From Collinsella sp. (GTDB taxonomy: Bacteria; Actinomycetota; Coriobacteriia; Coriobacteriales; Coriobacteriaceae), in the NCBI GenBank assembly GCA_031292915.1, contig JAUMSH010000018.1, positions 1 through 18,350 of the forward strand: a stretch of DNA of 18,350 bases. The letters are read 5' to 3'. Numbering within the stretch: the first letter of the stretch is position 1; each line of letters opens with the position of its first letter. A program made the translations under genes and the position numbers. Positions 1-7,625 of this stretch are shown here, in pieces. The notes beneath the pieces are model-generated. The model saw nothing but the letters and a program-made list of their open reading frames with translations, was not told the origin of the DNA and searched no databases.

Positions 1-86
1 GGTCCCGTTCCGAACCCGGAAGCTAAGCCCCATCGCGCCGAGAGTACTGCGGGGTCAGCCCGTGGGAGGCCAGGGCGCCGCTGACC
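1..86 (+). rRNA. rrf: 5S ribosomal RNA, 3' part
   Basis: The window opens inside a 5S rRNA. The stretch with GTTCCGAACCCGGAAG followed by TAAGCCCCATCGC and AGTACTGCGGGGTCAGCCC is the conserved loop B/C and loop E region of bacterial 5S rRNA. The 3' strand of the terminal helix, GCCGCTGACC, ends near 86. The 5' part, about 35 nt, lies outside the window. A strong terminator at 123-151 follows, as expected for the last gene of an rRNA operon. The exact 3' end is estimated. Confidence 0.93.
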
Positions 87-122
87 GGTGGACGGCACCG
101 AGCCGTACGCTTGAACTGAGAA

Positions 123-151
123 GGGGGAGGCCTCGCGGCCTCCCCCTTTTT
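123..151 (+). terminator. intrinsic terminator of the rRNA operon
   Basis: A perfect 10-bp GC-rich stem, GGGGGAGGCC (123-132) with GGCCTCCCCC (137-146), closes a TCGC tetraloop and runs directly into five T residues (147-151). This is a textbook intrinsic terminator. It separates the rRNA operon from the acpS operon. Confidence 0.95.
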
Positions 152-201
152 GCGTTTATGGGCTTTTGTCTCACATAGTAGCTGTGTTTTATAACCCTCG
201 T

Positions 202-231
202 TTGTCGCATCTTCTGTGAACGGGCTACAAT
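202..231 (+). promoter_or_regulatory. sigma70-type promoter of the acpS operon
   Basis: A -35-like TTGTCG (202-207) and a good -10 box TACAAT (226-231) are 18 nt apart. The predicted start, near 238, leaves a leader of about 20 nt before the acpS ribosome binding site. It is the only promoter-like pair seen between the rRNA terminator and acpS, so it probably drives the whole operon down to 7084. Confidence 0.55.
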
Positions 232-260
232 AACTTAGTCTGTGCGATATGGAGGTGAAC

Positions 261-800
261 ATGGCTGATGCTGGTATCGGCGTTGATATCGTCGAGATTT
301 CCCGCATGAAATCAATTCTTGAAAAGACGCCGTCGTTTGCTCGGCGTGTGTTTACCGAAGAAGAGCGTGCGTATTGCGATGTATCATCGCGCCCCGCCGC
401 TCACTATGCGAGCCGCTTTGCATCGCGCGAGGCGGTGCTTAAAGCTCTCGGCACGGGTTTTAGTCAAGGCGTGGGTCGCAAGGATGTTTCGGTAACGCGT
501 GATAAACTCGGCAAACCGAAGGCACTGCTTTCGGGCCGTGCACTCGAGATCGCTCAAGAGCTGGGTGTTGTTGAGGTTGCTCTTTCCATTACGCTTACAG
601 GAGACTTAGCCGTTGCGAATGCCATCGCGATTACCGAAGATGCTCGGCCTAAGCCAAAAGAGGAAAAGGTGAGTACCAAGAAACGCGTAGCGCAGACATT
701 TAAAGAGGCTCGCTCTGTTTTAGATGAGCTTGAGCAGCTGCAGAATTCAGCATTGACGGAGCACCTGGGCGATGCTTCGCAAGATACGCTAGGAGCATAG
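261..800 (+). CDS. acpS: holo-[acyl-carrier-protein] synthase with C-terminal extension
   Basis: AcpS transfers 4'-phosphopantetheine from coenzyme A to apo-ACP for fatty-acid synthesis. The N-terminal GVDIVEI signature carries the metal-binding Asp9, and FASREAVLKALGTG (around residues 53-66) carries Glu57. The start at 261 is preferred over the in-frame ATG at 249 because GGAGG (251-255) sits 5 nt before it. The usual family length is about 120-130 residues. This protein has 179, with a charged tail of roughly 58 residues (KPKEEKVSTKKR and a predicted helix EARSVLDELEQLQ) of unknown role. The usual SxSHT motif near the end of the domain reads SITLT here, with Leu112 where a conserved His is expected. 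The stop (798-800) abuts the next start at 801, and AGGAG (791-795) lies inside the acpS end, so the two are translationally coupled. Confidence 0.9.
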   Translation: MADAGIGVDIVEISRMKSILEKTPSFARRVFTEEERAYCDVSSRPAAHYASRFASREAVLKALGTGFSQGVGRKDVSVTRDKLGKPKALLSGRALEIAQELGVVEVALSITLTGDLAVANAIAITEDARPKPKEEKVSTKKRVAQTFKEARSVLDELEQLQNSALTEHLGDASQDTLGA

Positions 801-2417
801 ATGAAACCGGTTTTGAGTACCGAAGAAGTCGTTCGTCTCGAGGATATCATCGAACGCGAAGGGACTTCGAAGGCCGAGCTTATGGAGCTAGCGGGTGAGT
901 TTGCCGCCAACGAGGTCTTGAAGCTCAATCCCGATCGGGTTCTCGTTCTGGTCGGTTTTGGTAATAATGGCGGCGACGGTTGGGTTGCCGCCGATATTCT
1001 GAGCCATAAGGGTGTGGACGTCGATATCGTTTCTCCGGTTGAGCCGGATGAGATTCCTGCTGCTCTGGCACGTCATGTTGCTCGTCGTACTGCCGGCCGC
1101 GATGTGCACGTTTGCGTCGGCCCCTCGCGTGACGAACTCGAGGTTTTGATCGATAAGGCCGATGTTGTTGTCGATGCCATTTTTGGTACCGGTTTCCACG
1201 GGAATCTGCGTGCGCCGTTCTCCATCTGGATTCCTACGGTTAATGAATGCGCCGATTGTGTCGTATCCATTGATGTCCCCTCGGGCCTGAATGCCGAGAC
1301 GGGCGTTGTTGATGACGACTGCATTCGTGCCGAGCATACGGTGACGATGATTGCGCCCAAGATTGGTCTGTATAGCGCTGATGGCCCTGAGTATGCTGGC
1401 GATTTGATCTGCGGCAATCTTTACGACCGTCTTGACGAGGTCATCGATGATGTCGACCACGCCGCCGAGATTGTCGAGCCCGGTGACTTAGTTGATTACT
1501 TTGCCCCACTACCTACGAATATCGATAAGTATTCCCGTGGCTCTGTGCTTATTGTCGCCGGATCTGCGCAATATCCTGGTGCTGCCATTATGGCGGCCAA
1601 GTCTGCAGCTCGCGCGGGTGCTGGTTACGTGGCAGTCGCGGCTCCTGACGCCTGCGCTAATCTTATTCGCATGGCACTTCCTTCGATTCCCGTCTTTGCT
1701 ATTCCGTCTGATTCCCGCGGCTCCTTTGGCGCCGCTGCGCGCATGACGGTGTGCGAGATTGCAAAGAAGTACAGCTGCGTACTGTGCGGTCCCGGTATGA
1801 CGACGTCTGCCGGCGCTATGCAGGTGGTTTCGGGCTTGCTCGAGCTTGATGTACCGCTTATTTTGGATGCCGATGCACTCAACTGCCTTGCTAAGATTGC
1901 CATTGACGGTATTGATAGTAACCCCGAGATGTATCGTCGCGAGCAGCCGTTGGTTATGACGCCGCACTATCGTGAGCTTTCGCGTCTGGTTGCCGGTGAC
2001 GAGGTGAACGACCTTGGTACCGCGATTGCAGCCGCGCAGAAGGTTGTCTGGGCTGCAGGCTCCGACAATCTGGTGGTCATTGCCAAGGGGCCGACGACGG
2101 CTATCTGTGGCGTTGAGCGTGTGCTGCTGCCACTTTCGGGTCCGGCTTCTCTGGCAACTGCCGGTTCGGGTGATGTTCTCGCGGGTATTTTGGCCGGCAC
2201 GCTTGCCACCATGCGCGACGAGATGGATCGTTGGGAGTTGCTGTATTCGTACGCCGTCGCACTTCACAGCTACGCCGGTTTTGCCGCGGCGACGGAGTAT
2301 GGTGAGAAGAGCGTTATCGCGACCGATCTTATCGACTTGATTGGTCCTGCCATGGAGCTGGCAGCAAAGGATGCGCTCGAAGATCTGGGAATCATGGACG
2401 AAGGGTCGGATGACTAA
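801..2417 (+). CDS. nnrED: bifunctional NAD(P)H-hydrate epimerase / ADP-dependent NAD(P)H-hydrate dehydratase
   Basis: This enzyme repairs damaged nicotinamide cofactors. The N-terminal YjeF_N domain epimerises R- and S-NAD(P)HX, and the C-terminal YjeF_C/ribokinase-like domain dehydrates S-NAD(P)HX at the cost of ADP. The N-domain shows GFGNNGGDG (52-60), DAIFGTG and DVPSGLNAETG. The C-domain starts near residue 245 (SVLIVAGSAQYPGA) and shows GPGMT, LDADALN, IAKGPTT and ATAGSGDVLAG, with catalytic-type Asp458. The usual TPHPGE motif reads TPHYRE (387-392), a deviation in an otherwise well-kept site. Length (538 aa) is normal for the fused form. It starts directly at the acpS stop and ends 2 nt before alr. 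An acpS-nnr-alr order is common in Gram-positive bacteria. Confidence 0.94.
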   Translation: MKPVLSTEEVVRLEDIIEREGTSKAELMELAGEFAANEVLKLNPDRVLVLVGFGNNGGDGWVAADILSHKGVDVDIVSPVEPDEIPAALARHVARRTAGRDVHVCVGPSRDELEVLIDKADVVVDAIFGTGFHGNLRAPFSIWIPTVNECADCVVSIDVPSGLNAETGVVDDDCIRAEHTVTMIAPKIGLYSADGPEYAGDLICGNLYDRLDEVIDDVDHAAEIVEPGDLVDYFAPLPTNIDKYSRGSVLIVAGSAQYPGAAIMAAKSAARAGAGYVAVAAPDACANLIRMALPSIPVFAIPSDSRGSFGAAARMTVCEIAKKYSCVLCGPGMTTSAGAMQVVSGLLELDVPLILDADALNCLAKIAIDGIDSNPEMYRREQPLVMTPHYRELSRLVAGDEVNDLGTAIAAAQKVVWAAGSDNLVVIAKGPTTAICGVERVLLPLSGPASLATAGSGDVLAGILAGTLATMRDEMDRWELLYSYAVALHSYAGFAAATEYGEKSVIATDLIDLIGPAMELAAKDALEDLGIMDEGSDD

Positions 2418-2419
2418 TC

Positions 2420-3565
2420 ATGAATAAAGCCGATTTGACGCGCTGGTCCTGGGTCGAGATCGACCGTGGGGCGCTCCGTCGCAACACGAGGGCCTATAAG
2501 AACTTGTTGAATCCACGTCAGCGCTTGTGTTGCGTGGTCAAGGCCGATGCTTATGGTCATGGAGCTGTTGAGTGCGCCAAGATCATGTATTCGGCTGGTG
2601 CCGACATGTTTGCCGTGGCGACGGTTAACGAGGGCGTTGAGCTCCGACAGGGCGGGATTACGAAGCCCATCCTCATCCTAAGCGAGCCGCCTATCGAGGC
2701 CATTCCGACGTTGCTCGAGTTTGATATCATGCCTTCGGTCTATACGTCTGACTTTGCTCTTGCGTATGGCGAATGCGCCGTCGCGGCGGGCAAAGTGGGC
2801 AAGTATCATCTCGCCATCGAGACGGGCATGAATCGTATCGGCGTTCACTACACGCAGGTGCTCGACTTTGTCCGCGGTATAAATTTCCATCGCGGTATTC
2901 AGTGCGACGGCGTATTTACGCACTTCGCCACGGCCGATGAACCTTCGGGCTGGGACTACAAGCTGCAGTGTCAGCGCTTTACCGAGGCCGTTCAGGCCAT
3001 TAAGGATGCGGGTTTTGAGTGCGGTATCGTGCACTGCGCCAACACGCCGTCCTCGATGCTCGACCCCTCGATGCATTTTGATATGATTCGCGCCGGCGTT
3101 GGCTTGTATGGCATGCAGCCGTGCGAGCTGAGTGGCCGCGTGATGCAGCTTGATCCCGTTATGAGCGTCCATGCGCGCGTGACGCGCGTGGCACACCCTG
3201 CGATGGGTGAGGGCGTGGGCTACGGCTTTACCTACCGCGTACCGCGTACGCGCGTTCAGATCTGCACGCTGCCGATTGGTTATGCCGACGGCCTATCGCG
3301 TACGCTTTCCAATCGTATGGATGTGCTGTATCGCGGCGAGCGCGTGCATCAGGTTGGCAATATCTGCATGGACCAGTTTATGGTCGCCATTCAGTCCAAC
3401 CCGGCACACGAGATTCCCGAGGCCGAGTATGGTGACGAGATGATCATTGTCGGCCGCGATGGCGATGCCGAGATCACTATGGACGAGATGGCCCGACTGC
3501 GCGGAACGATTAACTACGAGGTCGCCTGCGGCTTTGGCATGCGTCTCGACAAGGTCTACGTGTAG
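2420..3565 (+). CDS. alr: alanine racemase
   Basis: This PLP enzyme interconverts L- and D-alanine and supplies D-Ala for peptidoglycan. The PLP-binding Lys41 lies in VVKADAYGHG (39-48). The second catalytic base, Tyr268, lies in GVGYGFTY. The C-terminal beta-domain motifs PIGYADGLSR and GNICMDQFMV are present. At 381 aa it has the family's normal length and looks complete. The start is 2 nt after the nnrED stop with only a weak GAAGGG-like upstream site, so it probably relies on coupling to the upstream gene. Confidence 0.96.
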   Translation: MNKADLTRWSWVEIDRGALRRNTRAYKNLLNPRQRLCCVVKADAYGHGAVECAKIMYSAGADMFAVATVNEGVELRQGGITKPILILSEPPIEAIPTLLEFDIMPSVYTSDFALAYGECAVAAGKVGKYHLAIETGMNRIGVHYTQVLDFVRGINFHRGIQCDGVFTHFATADEPSGWDYKLQCQRFTEAVQAIKDAGFECGIVHCANTPSSMLDPSMHFDMIRAGVGLYGMQPCELSGRVMQLDPVMSVHARVTRVAHPAMGEGVGYGFTYRVPRTRVQICTLPIGYADGLSRTLSNRMDVLYRGERVHQVGNICMDQFMVAIQSNPAHEIPEAEYGDEMIIVGRDGDAEITMDEMARLRGTINYEVACGFGMRLDKVYV

Positions 3566-3573
3566 GAGCCGCC

Positions 3574-4194
3574 ATGGGCGTCATGCACATCCCCGGCTAT
3601 ACCCATCAGGCACCACGTGAGGTCGCACTCGAGGAAATTGAGGCCGTTCTGGGCGATTGCCACCTCTGCCAGCTCTACCAGTCGCGTCACAATATCGTGT
3701 TTGGCGTGGGAAACCCCCGCGCTCGCGTGATGTTTATCGGTGAGGCGCCGGGCCGCAATGAGGATTTGCAGGGCGAGCCCTTTGTGGGGGCGGCAGGCGA
3801 GGACCTCAACGGCATTTTGTCGCTGGCGGGGCTCAAACGCGAAGACGTCTACATTGCCAACGTGCTTAAGTGCCGCCCGCCGGGAAACCGCAATCCGCGT
3901 CCCGAGGAAGTGCTGGCTTGCTCGCCGTTTTTGCGTGAGCAGATTCGAAGCATCTGGCCCGATATTATCGTGACGCTCGGCAACCCCGCGACGCACTTTG
4001 TGCTTAAGACCGAGATTGGCATTACTAAGCTGCGCGGCAGGTTCCACCAGATGGGGCATTTTGTAGTAATGCCCACGTTCCATCCGGCAGCAGCGCTGCG
4101 CAATCCGGCGTGGCAGGAGCTGTTGGAGGAAGACTTTAAGATGCTGGGCGACTATCTGGAGCGACATCCCGCACCAGAGGGTGCCTCGGAATAA
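3574..4194 (+). CDS. uracil-DNA glycosylase, family 4 (iron-sulfur type)
   Basis: It removes uracil from DNA to start base-excision repair. Family 4 is recognised by motif A GEAPG (56-60), the FVGAAGEDLN segment, motif B in the TFHPAAAL segment, and four cysteines positioned as a [4Fe-4S] ligand set: Cys29 and Cys32 (CHLC), Cys100 (VLKCRPPGNRNP) and Cys116. Length, 206 aa, fits. AGGAG (3564-3568) overlaps the alr stop and is 5 nt from the ATG at 3574. A second in-frame ATG at 3583 is less well placed. It sits inside the housekeeping operon between cell-wall and tRNA-modification genes with no obvious metabolic link to either. Confidence 0.92.
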   Translation: MGVMHIPGYTHQAPREVALEEIEAVLGDCHLCQLYQSRHNIVFGVGNPRARVMFIGEAPGRNEDLQGEPFVGAAGEDLNGILSLAGLKREDVYIANVLKCRPPGNRNPRPEEVLACSPFLREQIRSIWPDIIVTLGNPATHFVLKTEIGITKLRGRFHQMGHFVVMPTFHPAAALRNPAWQELLEEDFKMLGDYLERHPAPEGASE

Positions 4195-4206
4195 TAAGGA
4201 GCATAT

Positions 4207-4713
4207 ATGTCCCTGGAGCGCCTGGGGGTAGGTATTTATAAAACGGCTTGCTCTGCCGATACGGAGCATTTTGGCGAGCTGGTTGCGCCGTGCCTGGAAG
4301 ATGGTGATGTGCTGATCTTGACCGGCGGCCTCGGGGTGGGCAAAACCCACTTTACCAAGGGCGTTTCGCGTGGTCTGGGCGACGGCCATATGGTCACGAG
4401 CCCCACATTCGCACTCATGGCTGTTCATGACCAGGGGCGTATTCCGCTGTTCCACTTTGACCTGTACCGTCTGGAGCATGCTTACGAGCTCGAGGATACG
4501 GGCATTTTCGATGTACTGGGCTATGAGGGTGCCTGTCTGTTGGAGTGGGGCGAACAGTTCCAGGACGAACTGACAGACGAGTATCTTTCGGTAACGCTTA
4601 AGCGTGATGAGAACGATAGCGACGTGCGAACGGTAACGCTCGAGGCGCACGGCGAGCGCGCAGCGGAGCTTTCCGATTTGATTGATAAGGCTGTACAAGA
4701 TGAGCTTGCATAA
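4207..4713 (+). CDS. tsaE: tRNA t6A37 threonylcarbamoyltransferase complex ATPase TsaE
   Basis: TsaE is the P-loop ATPase that drives cycling of the TsaB-TsaD complex making N6-threonylcarbamoyladenosine at position 37 of ANN-decoding tRNAs. The Walker A motif GGLGVGKT covers residues 40-47. The family segments SPTFALMAVH, HFDLYRL and LLEWGEQF follow in the expected order. Length (168 aa) is typical. AAGGAG (4196-4201) precedes the ATG. Its last 14 nt overlap the start of the TsaB/RimI/TsaD gene, so all partners of the pathway except TsaC are made from adjacent, coupled genes. Confidence 0.94.
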   Translation: MSLERLGVGIYKTACSADTEHFGELVAPCLEDGDVLILTGGLGVGKTHFTKGVSRGLGDGHMVTSPTFALMAVHDQGRIPLFHFDLYRLEHAYELEDTGIFDVLGYEGACLLEWGEQFQDELTDEYLSVTLKRDENDSDVRTVTLEAHGERAAELSDLIDKAVQDELA

Positions 4714-7084
4714 CGATTACGCGCTGGTGGTGGCGCTCGATACTTCGACCGATATGCTTGCCTGCGCGGCAAGCTGGATTGATGGGCAGACGGGCGAGGC
4801 GAAGCTGGTGAGTGGCGACCATATGTGTCGTCGCCATGCCAATGTGGAGCTCGTGAATACCGTCGACAGCGTGCTTGCTCGGGCTGGCATGGACCGTGCT
4901 GACGTGGGCAGTTACGTCGTCGGTCGCGGCCCGGGTTCGTTTACCGGCGTGCGTATCGGCATTTCCACCGCCAAGGGCTTGGCGCGCGGTGCCAACGTGC
5001 CGCTGTTGGGTGTGTCGACGCTCGATGCCTGCGCATGGACCGCGTGGAAGGCCGGCGTGCGTGGCAAGCTCGGCATTCTGGCCGATGCCATGCGCGGCGA
5101 GGTGTATCCGGCTTTGTATGTGCTGGGCGACGAGGGCCCCGAGCGTCAGTTTGAGCGCGAGCACGTGGTCAAGGCTGCCGTAGCGCTTGATGAGTGGCGC
5201 CAAGCCGCGGACTGGGACCAGGTTCAGCTGACTGGCGACGGTCTCGTGCGCTATGGCAAGCTGCTGGGCGAGGATGAGGCCGCTCGCTGCGTAGAGCGCG
5301 GCTTGTGGTGGCCTTCGGGCGAGGGCCTCCTCCTTGCGCACGCCGCGGGTGACGGCGACCCGGCCCGCGTCCTACCGATCTATACGCGCCTTTCTGATGC
5401 CGAGGAAAACGAGCGCAAACGCCTCGGTCTAGCCGAGAGCGCGCAGAGCGAAATTACGGGCGTCGCCGATGAGCTCGCCGGTCGCCATCTGCAATTCCGC
5501 CCCATGGGTGCGGCGGACGCCGAGGGTGCGAGTGCGCTGGAGGCCGCCTGCTTTGAAGGCGCTGGGCACGAGGCATGGACGCCGGGCATGTTCCTGTCCG
5601 AGTTGGGCGAGGATGTTGCGGCGCCGCGCAGCTGGTGGGTGGCGCACGATGACGGTCAGCTGTTGGGGCTTGCCGGTGGCATGGTCGTAGACGGTGACGT
5701 GCAGATTCTGGATGTTGCCGTCGACCCGGCACATCGCCGCGAGGGCATTGCCCGCAAGCTGCTGTCGCACGTGAGCTACGATGCCCAGATGCTCGGCTGT
5801 ACGACCGCCTCGCTCGAGGTTGAGGATGGCAACGAGGGCGCTATTGCGCTCTATACTTCTCTGGGCTTTACCGAGGCGGGCCGCCGCCGTGGTTACTACG
5901 GTGCCGGCAAGGACGCCATCGTCATGACGGCGCCGCTGCCCTTGGTGCTTCCGGTTGACAACGCTTCGCCCGAGCCAACGGCGGCTGAGCAGCGCGTATG
6001 GCCGCTACCTGCACCCGATCGCACCGTTGAGGAGCGCGCCGAAATTGAGCGCCGTCGCCTGGTGCTCGCCATCGAGAGTTCGTGCGATGAGACGGCTGTG
6101 GCGATTATCGATGCGGACGGTAATATGCTGGCCAATCAGGTTTCGACGCAGATCGATTTTCATGCCCGTTTTGGCGGCGTAGTGCCCGAGATCGCTTCGC
6201 GCAAGCACGTTGAGGTTATCGTGAGCGTCGTGGACGCGGCGCTCGAGGATGCCGCAGCATCGCTTGGTCTTGAGGGCGGGGCCATCGCGCCGAGCGAACT
6301 CGCCGCTGTTGGCGTGACACAGGGTCCGGGCCTGGTGGGTGCTCTGGTGGTGGGCGTCGCCTTCGCCAAGGGCTTTGCCTATGCCGCCGGTAAACCGCTC
6401 GTGTGCGTCAACCATCTGGAGGGTCATCTGTTCGCCAACTTGCTGGCGCAGCCCGATCTCAAGCCGCCGTTTATCTTCACGCTCGTCTCGGGCGGTCATA
6501 CCATGCTTGTTCACGTCAAGGCGTGGGGCGACTACGAGGTGCTCGGCGAGACGCTCGACGACGCCGTGGGCGAGGCCTTCGACAAGGTGGCCAAGGCGCT
6601 GGGTCTGGGCTATCCCGGTGGCCCCATCATTTCCAAACTGGCCGAGACGGGCAATCCCCGCGCGATTGACTTCCCCCGTGCGCTCAATAGTAGGGGAGAC
6701 TATCGATTCTCGCTTTCGGGCCTTAAGACGGCCGTGACGCTCTACATTGAGCAGGAGACCAAAGCCGGGCGTACGATTCATCTGCCCGACCTGGCTGCTT
6801 CGTTTGAGGCCGCGGTCTTTGACGTTCAGTACAAGAAGGCCAAGAACGCGCTGCATGCCACCGGATGCAAGGAATACTGCATCGGCGGCGGCGTCTCGGC
6901 CAACCCGCATCTGCGCGAGATGATGATCAAGAAGCTCGGGCGCCAGGGCATTCGCGTGACGGTGCCGCCTCTCTCGGCGTGCACCGACAACGCCGCTATG
7001 ATCGCGGAGGTCGCCCGCCGTAAATTCGATCGAGGAGAAATCTCGCCGTTCGACGTCGACGCCGATCCGAACATGACGCTGTAG
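4700..7084 (+). CDS. tsaB-rimI-tsaD: TsaB-RimI-TsaD trifunctional fusion (t6A synthesis plus ribosomal-protein N-acetyltransferase)
   Basis: One 794-aa reading frame carries three proteins usually encoded separately. Residues about 1-230 are TsaB (VVALDTST, GRGPGSFTGVRIG). Residues about 263-422 are a GNAT acetyltransferase of the RimI type (ILDVAVDPAHRREGIARKLL, the acetyl-CoA loop, then NEGAIALYTSLGF). Residues about 454-794 are TsaD (AIESSCDET, GPGLVGALVVG, metal-binding NHLEGH with His572 and His576, LVSGGHT, LSGLKTAV, IGGGVSAN and CTDNAA). A Pro/Glu-rich linker joins RimI to TsaD. ATG 4700 is preferred over TTG 4682 because the protein then begins right at the TsaB fold; AAGG lies 9 nt upstream. 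No frameshift or lost catalytic residue was seen. It is the last gene of the operon, and repeat copy 1 starts 12 nt after the stop. Confidence 0.93.
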   Translation: MSLHNDYALVVALDTSTDMLACAASWIDGQTGEAKLVSGDHMCRRHANVELVNTVDSVLARAGMDRADVGSYVVGRGPGSFTGVRIGISTAKGLARGANVPLLGVSTLDACAWTAWKAGVRGKLGILADAMRGEVYPALYVLGDEGPERQFEREHVVKAAVALDEWRQAADWDQVQLTGDGLVRYGKLLGEDEAARCVERGLWWPSGEGLLLAHAAGDGDPARVLPIYTRLSDAEENERKRLGLAESAQSEITGVADELAGRHLQFRPMGAADAEGASALEAACFEGAGHEAWTPGMFLSELGEDVAAPRSWWVAHDDGQLLGLAGGMVVDGDVQILDVAVDPAHRREGIARKLLSHVSYDAQMLGCTTASLEVEDGNEGAIALYTSLGFTEAGRRRGYYGAGKDAIVMTAPLPLVLPVDNASPEPTAAEQRVWPLPAPDRTVEERAEIERRRLVLAIESSCDETAVAIIDADGNMLANQVSTQIDFHARFGGVVPEIASRKHVEVIVSVVDAALEDAAASLGLEGGAIAPSELAAVGVTQGPGLVGALVVGVAFAKGFAYAAGKPLVCVNHLEGHLFANLLAQPDLKPPFIFTLVSGGHTMLVHVKAWGDYEVLGETLDDAVGEAFDKVAKALGLGYPGGPIISKLAETGNPRAIDFPRALNSRGDYRFSLSGLKTAVTLYIEQETKAGRTIHLPDLAASFEAAVFDVQYKKAKNALHATGCKEYCIGGGVSANPHLREMMIKKLGRQGIRVTVPPLSACTDNAAMIAEVARRKFDRGEISPFDVDADPNMTL

Positions 7085-7096
7085 TCGCAAAGGCGC

Positions 7097-7231
7097 GGTC
7101 CCCGGCCGGAGGGGCCGGATATAAGGTTTCCTGCTCTACAGTCCTGCGCAAGACGAAGGCCACATTAAGTGGCCTTCTTTGCGTGCGGAACTCGCGATAA
7201 ACCTTATATCCGGCCCCTCCGGTCGGGGACC
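7097..7231 (+). repeat. covarying palindromic repeat, copy 1
   Basis: This 135-bp element is almost entirely foldable. Outer arms 7097-7129 and 7199-7231 are complementary over 33 positions, 32 Watson-Crick plus one G-T pair that would be a wobble in plus-strand RNA. Inside lie the conserved block CCTGCTCTACAGTCCTGC (7130-7147), an inner hairpin GAAGGCCAC / GTGGCCTTC (7155-7163 / 7169-7177) with loop ATTAA, a lower helix CGCAA / TTGCG (7147-7151 / 7179-7183), and the conserved block CGTGCGGAACTCGCGATAAA (7182-7201). It lies just after the tsaD stop in the operon's direction. There is no coding content and no target-site duplication visible. A short TTTCT follows the right arm, so partial terminator activity is possible but unproven. 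Confidence 0.9.
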
Positions 7232-7374
7232 TTTCTGTATCGATATAGCTTCTGAGCTGGTTTGGCGTCGACAACGTCCAGCAAGGTTAACAAGCCAGCG
7301 TCGAATTTCCGGCGTTCTTTAGCTGAAAGAAAAAGTTGGTGTGCGGAGCTTTGCTCCGCACATTTGGGATGGGA
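7232..7374. other. spacer between repeat copies, no assignable gene
   Basis: This stretch separates repeat copies 1 and 2. It contains a 9-bp hairpin, GTGCGGAGC / GCTCCGCAC (7341-7349 / 7353-7361) with a TTT loop, lacking a T-run directly after it on either strand, and a small TTCTTT / AAAGAA inverted repeat around 7315-7331. Minus-strand translation reads a protein-like stretch (KERRKFDAGLLTLLDVVDAK) that runs into both repeats. It has no clear start signal or known family, so it is not called as a gene. It could be a relic of a small coding sequence. Confidence 0.5.
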
Positions 7375-7527
7375 GCCCCCGAGAGCGGCGGGAGCCGGGC
7401 GGCGCATATGAACTTTATCGCGAGTTCCGCACGCAAAGGAAAGCACTTAATGTGCTTTCCGTCTTGCGCAGGACTGTAGAGCAGGAAAGTTCATATGCGC
7501 CGCCCGGCTCCCGCCGCTCTCGGGGGC
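7375..7527 (-). repeat. covarying palindromic repeat, copy 2 (inverted orientation)
   Basis: This is the same element as 7097-7231 but with the core on the minus strand. Outer arms 7375-7416 and 7486-7527 are perfectly complementary over 42 bp. The conserved core blocks occur at 7468-7485 and 7414-7433 (minus strand). The inner hairpin is GGAAAGCAC / GTGCTTTCC (7438-7446 / 7452-7460), different in sequence from copies 1 and 3 but fully paired, with the loop preserved. It sits in the tsaD-cstA intergenic region, about 140 bp from copy 1 and 100 bp before the cstA promoter. Apparent small reading frames through it, containing YREFRTQRK on the plus strand, are products of the repeat rather than genes. 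Confidence 0.9.
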
Positions 7528-7625
7528 ATCTCTCAAGCAAAAACTGTCGTTGGGTAAAGTCCGAGGTCAGTGGCGTTTTATACCGAGAAATTCAAAAAAA
7601 GTTGAAAATTCATTACATATTTGCG

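Noticed and set aside
7097..7231. Repeat copy 1 as a plain intrinsic terminator of the tsaD operon
   Set aside because: The 69-nt interior with conserved blocks and a second hairpin, and the lack of a T-run behind copies 2 and 3, do not fit a simple terminator, although some termination at copy 1 cannot be excluded.
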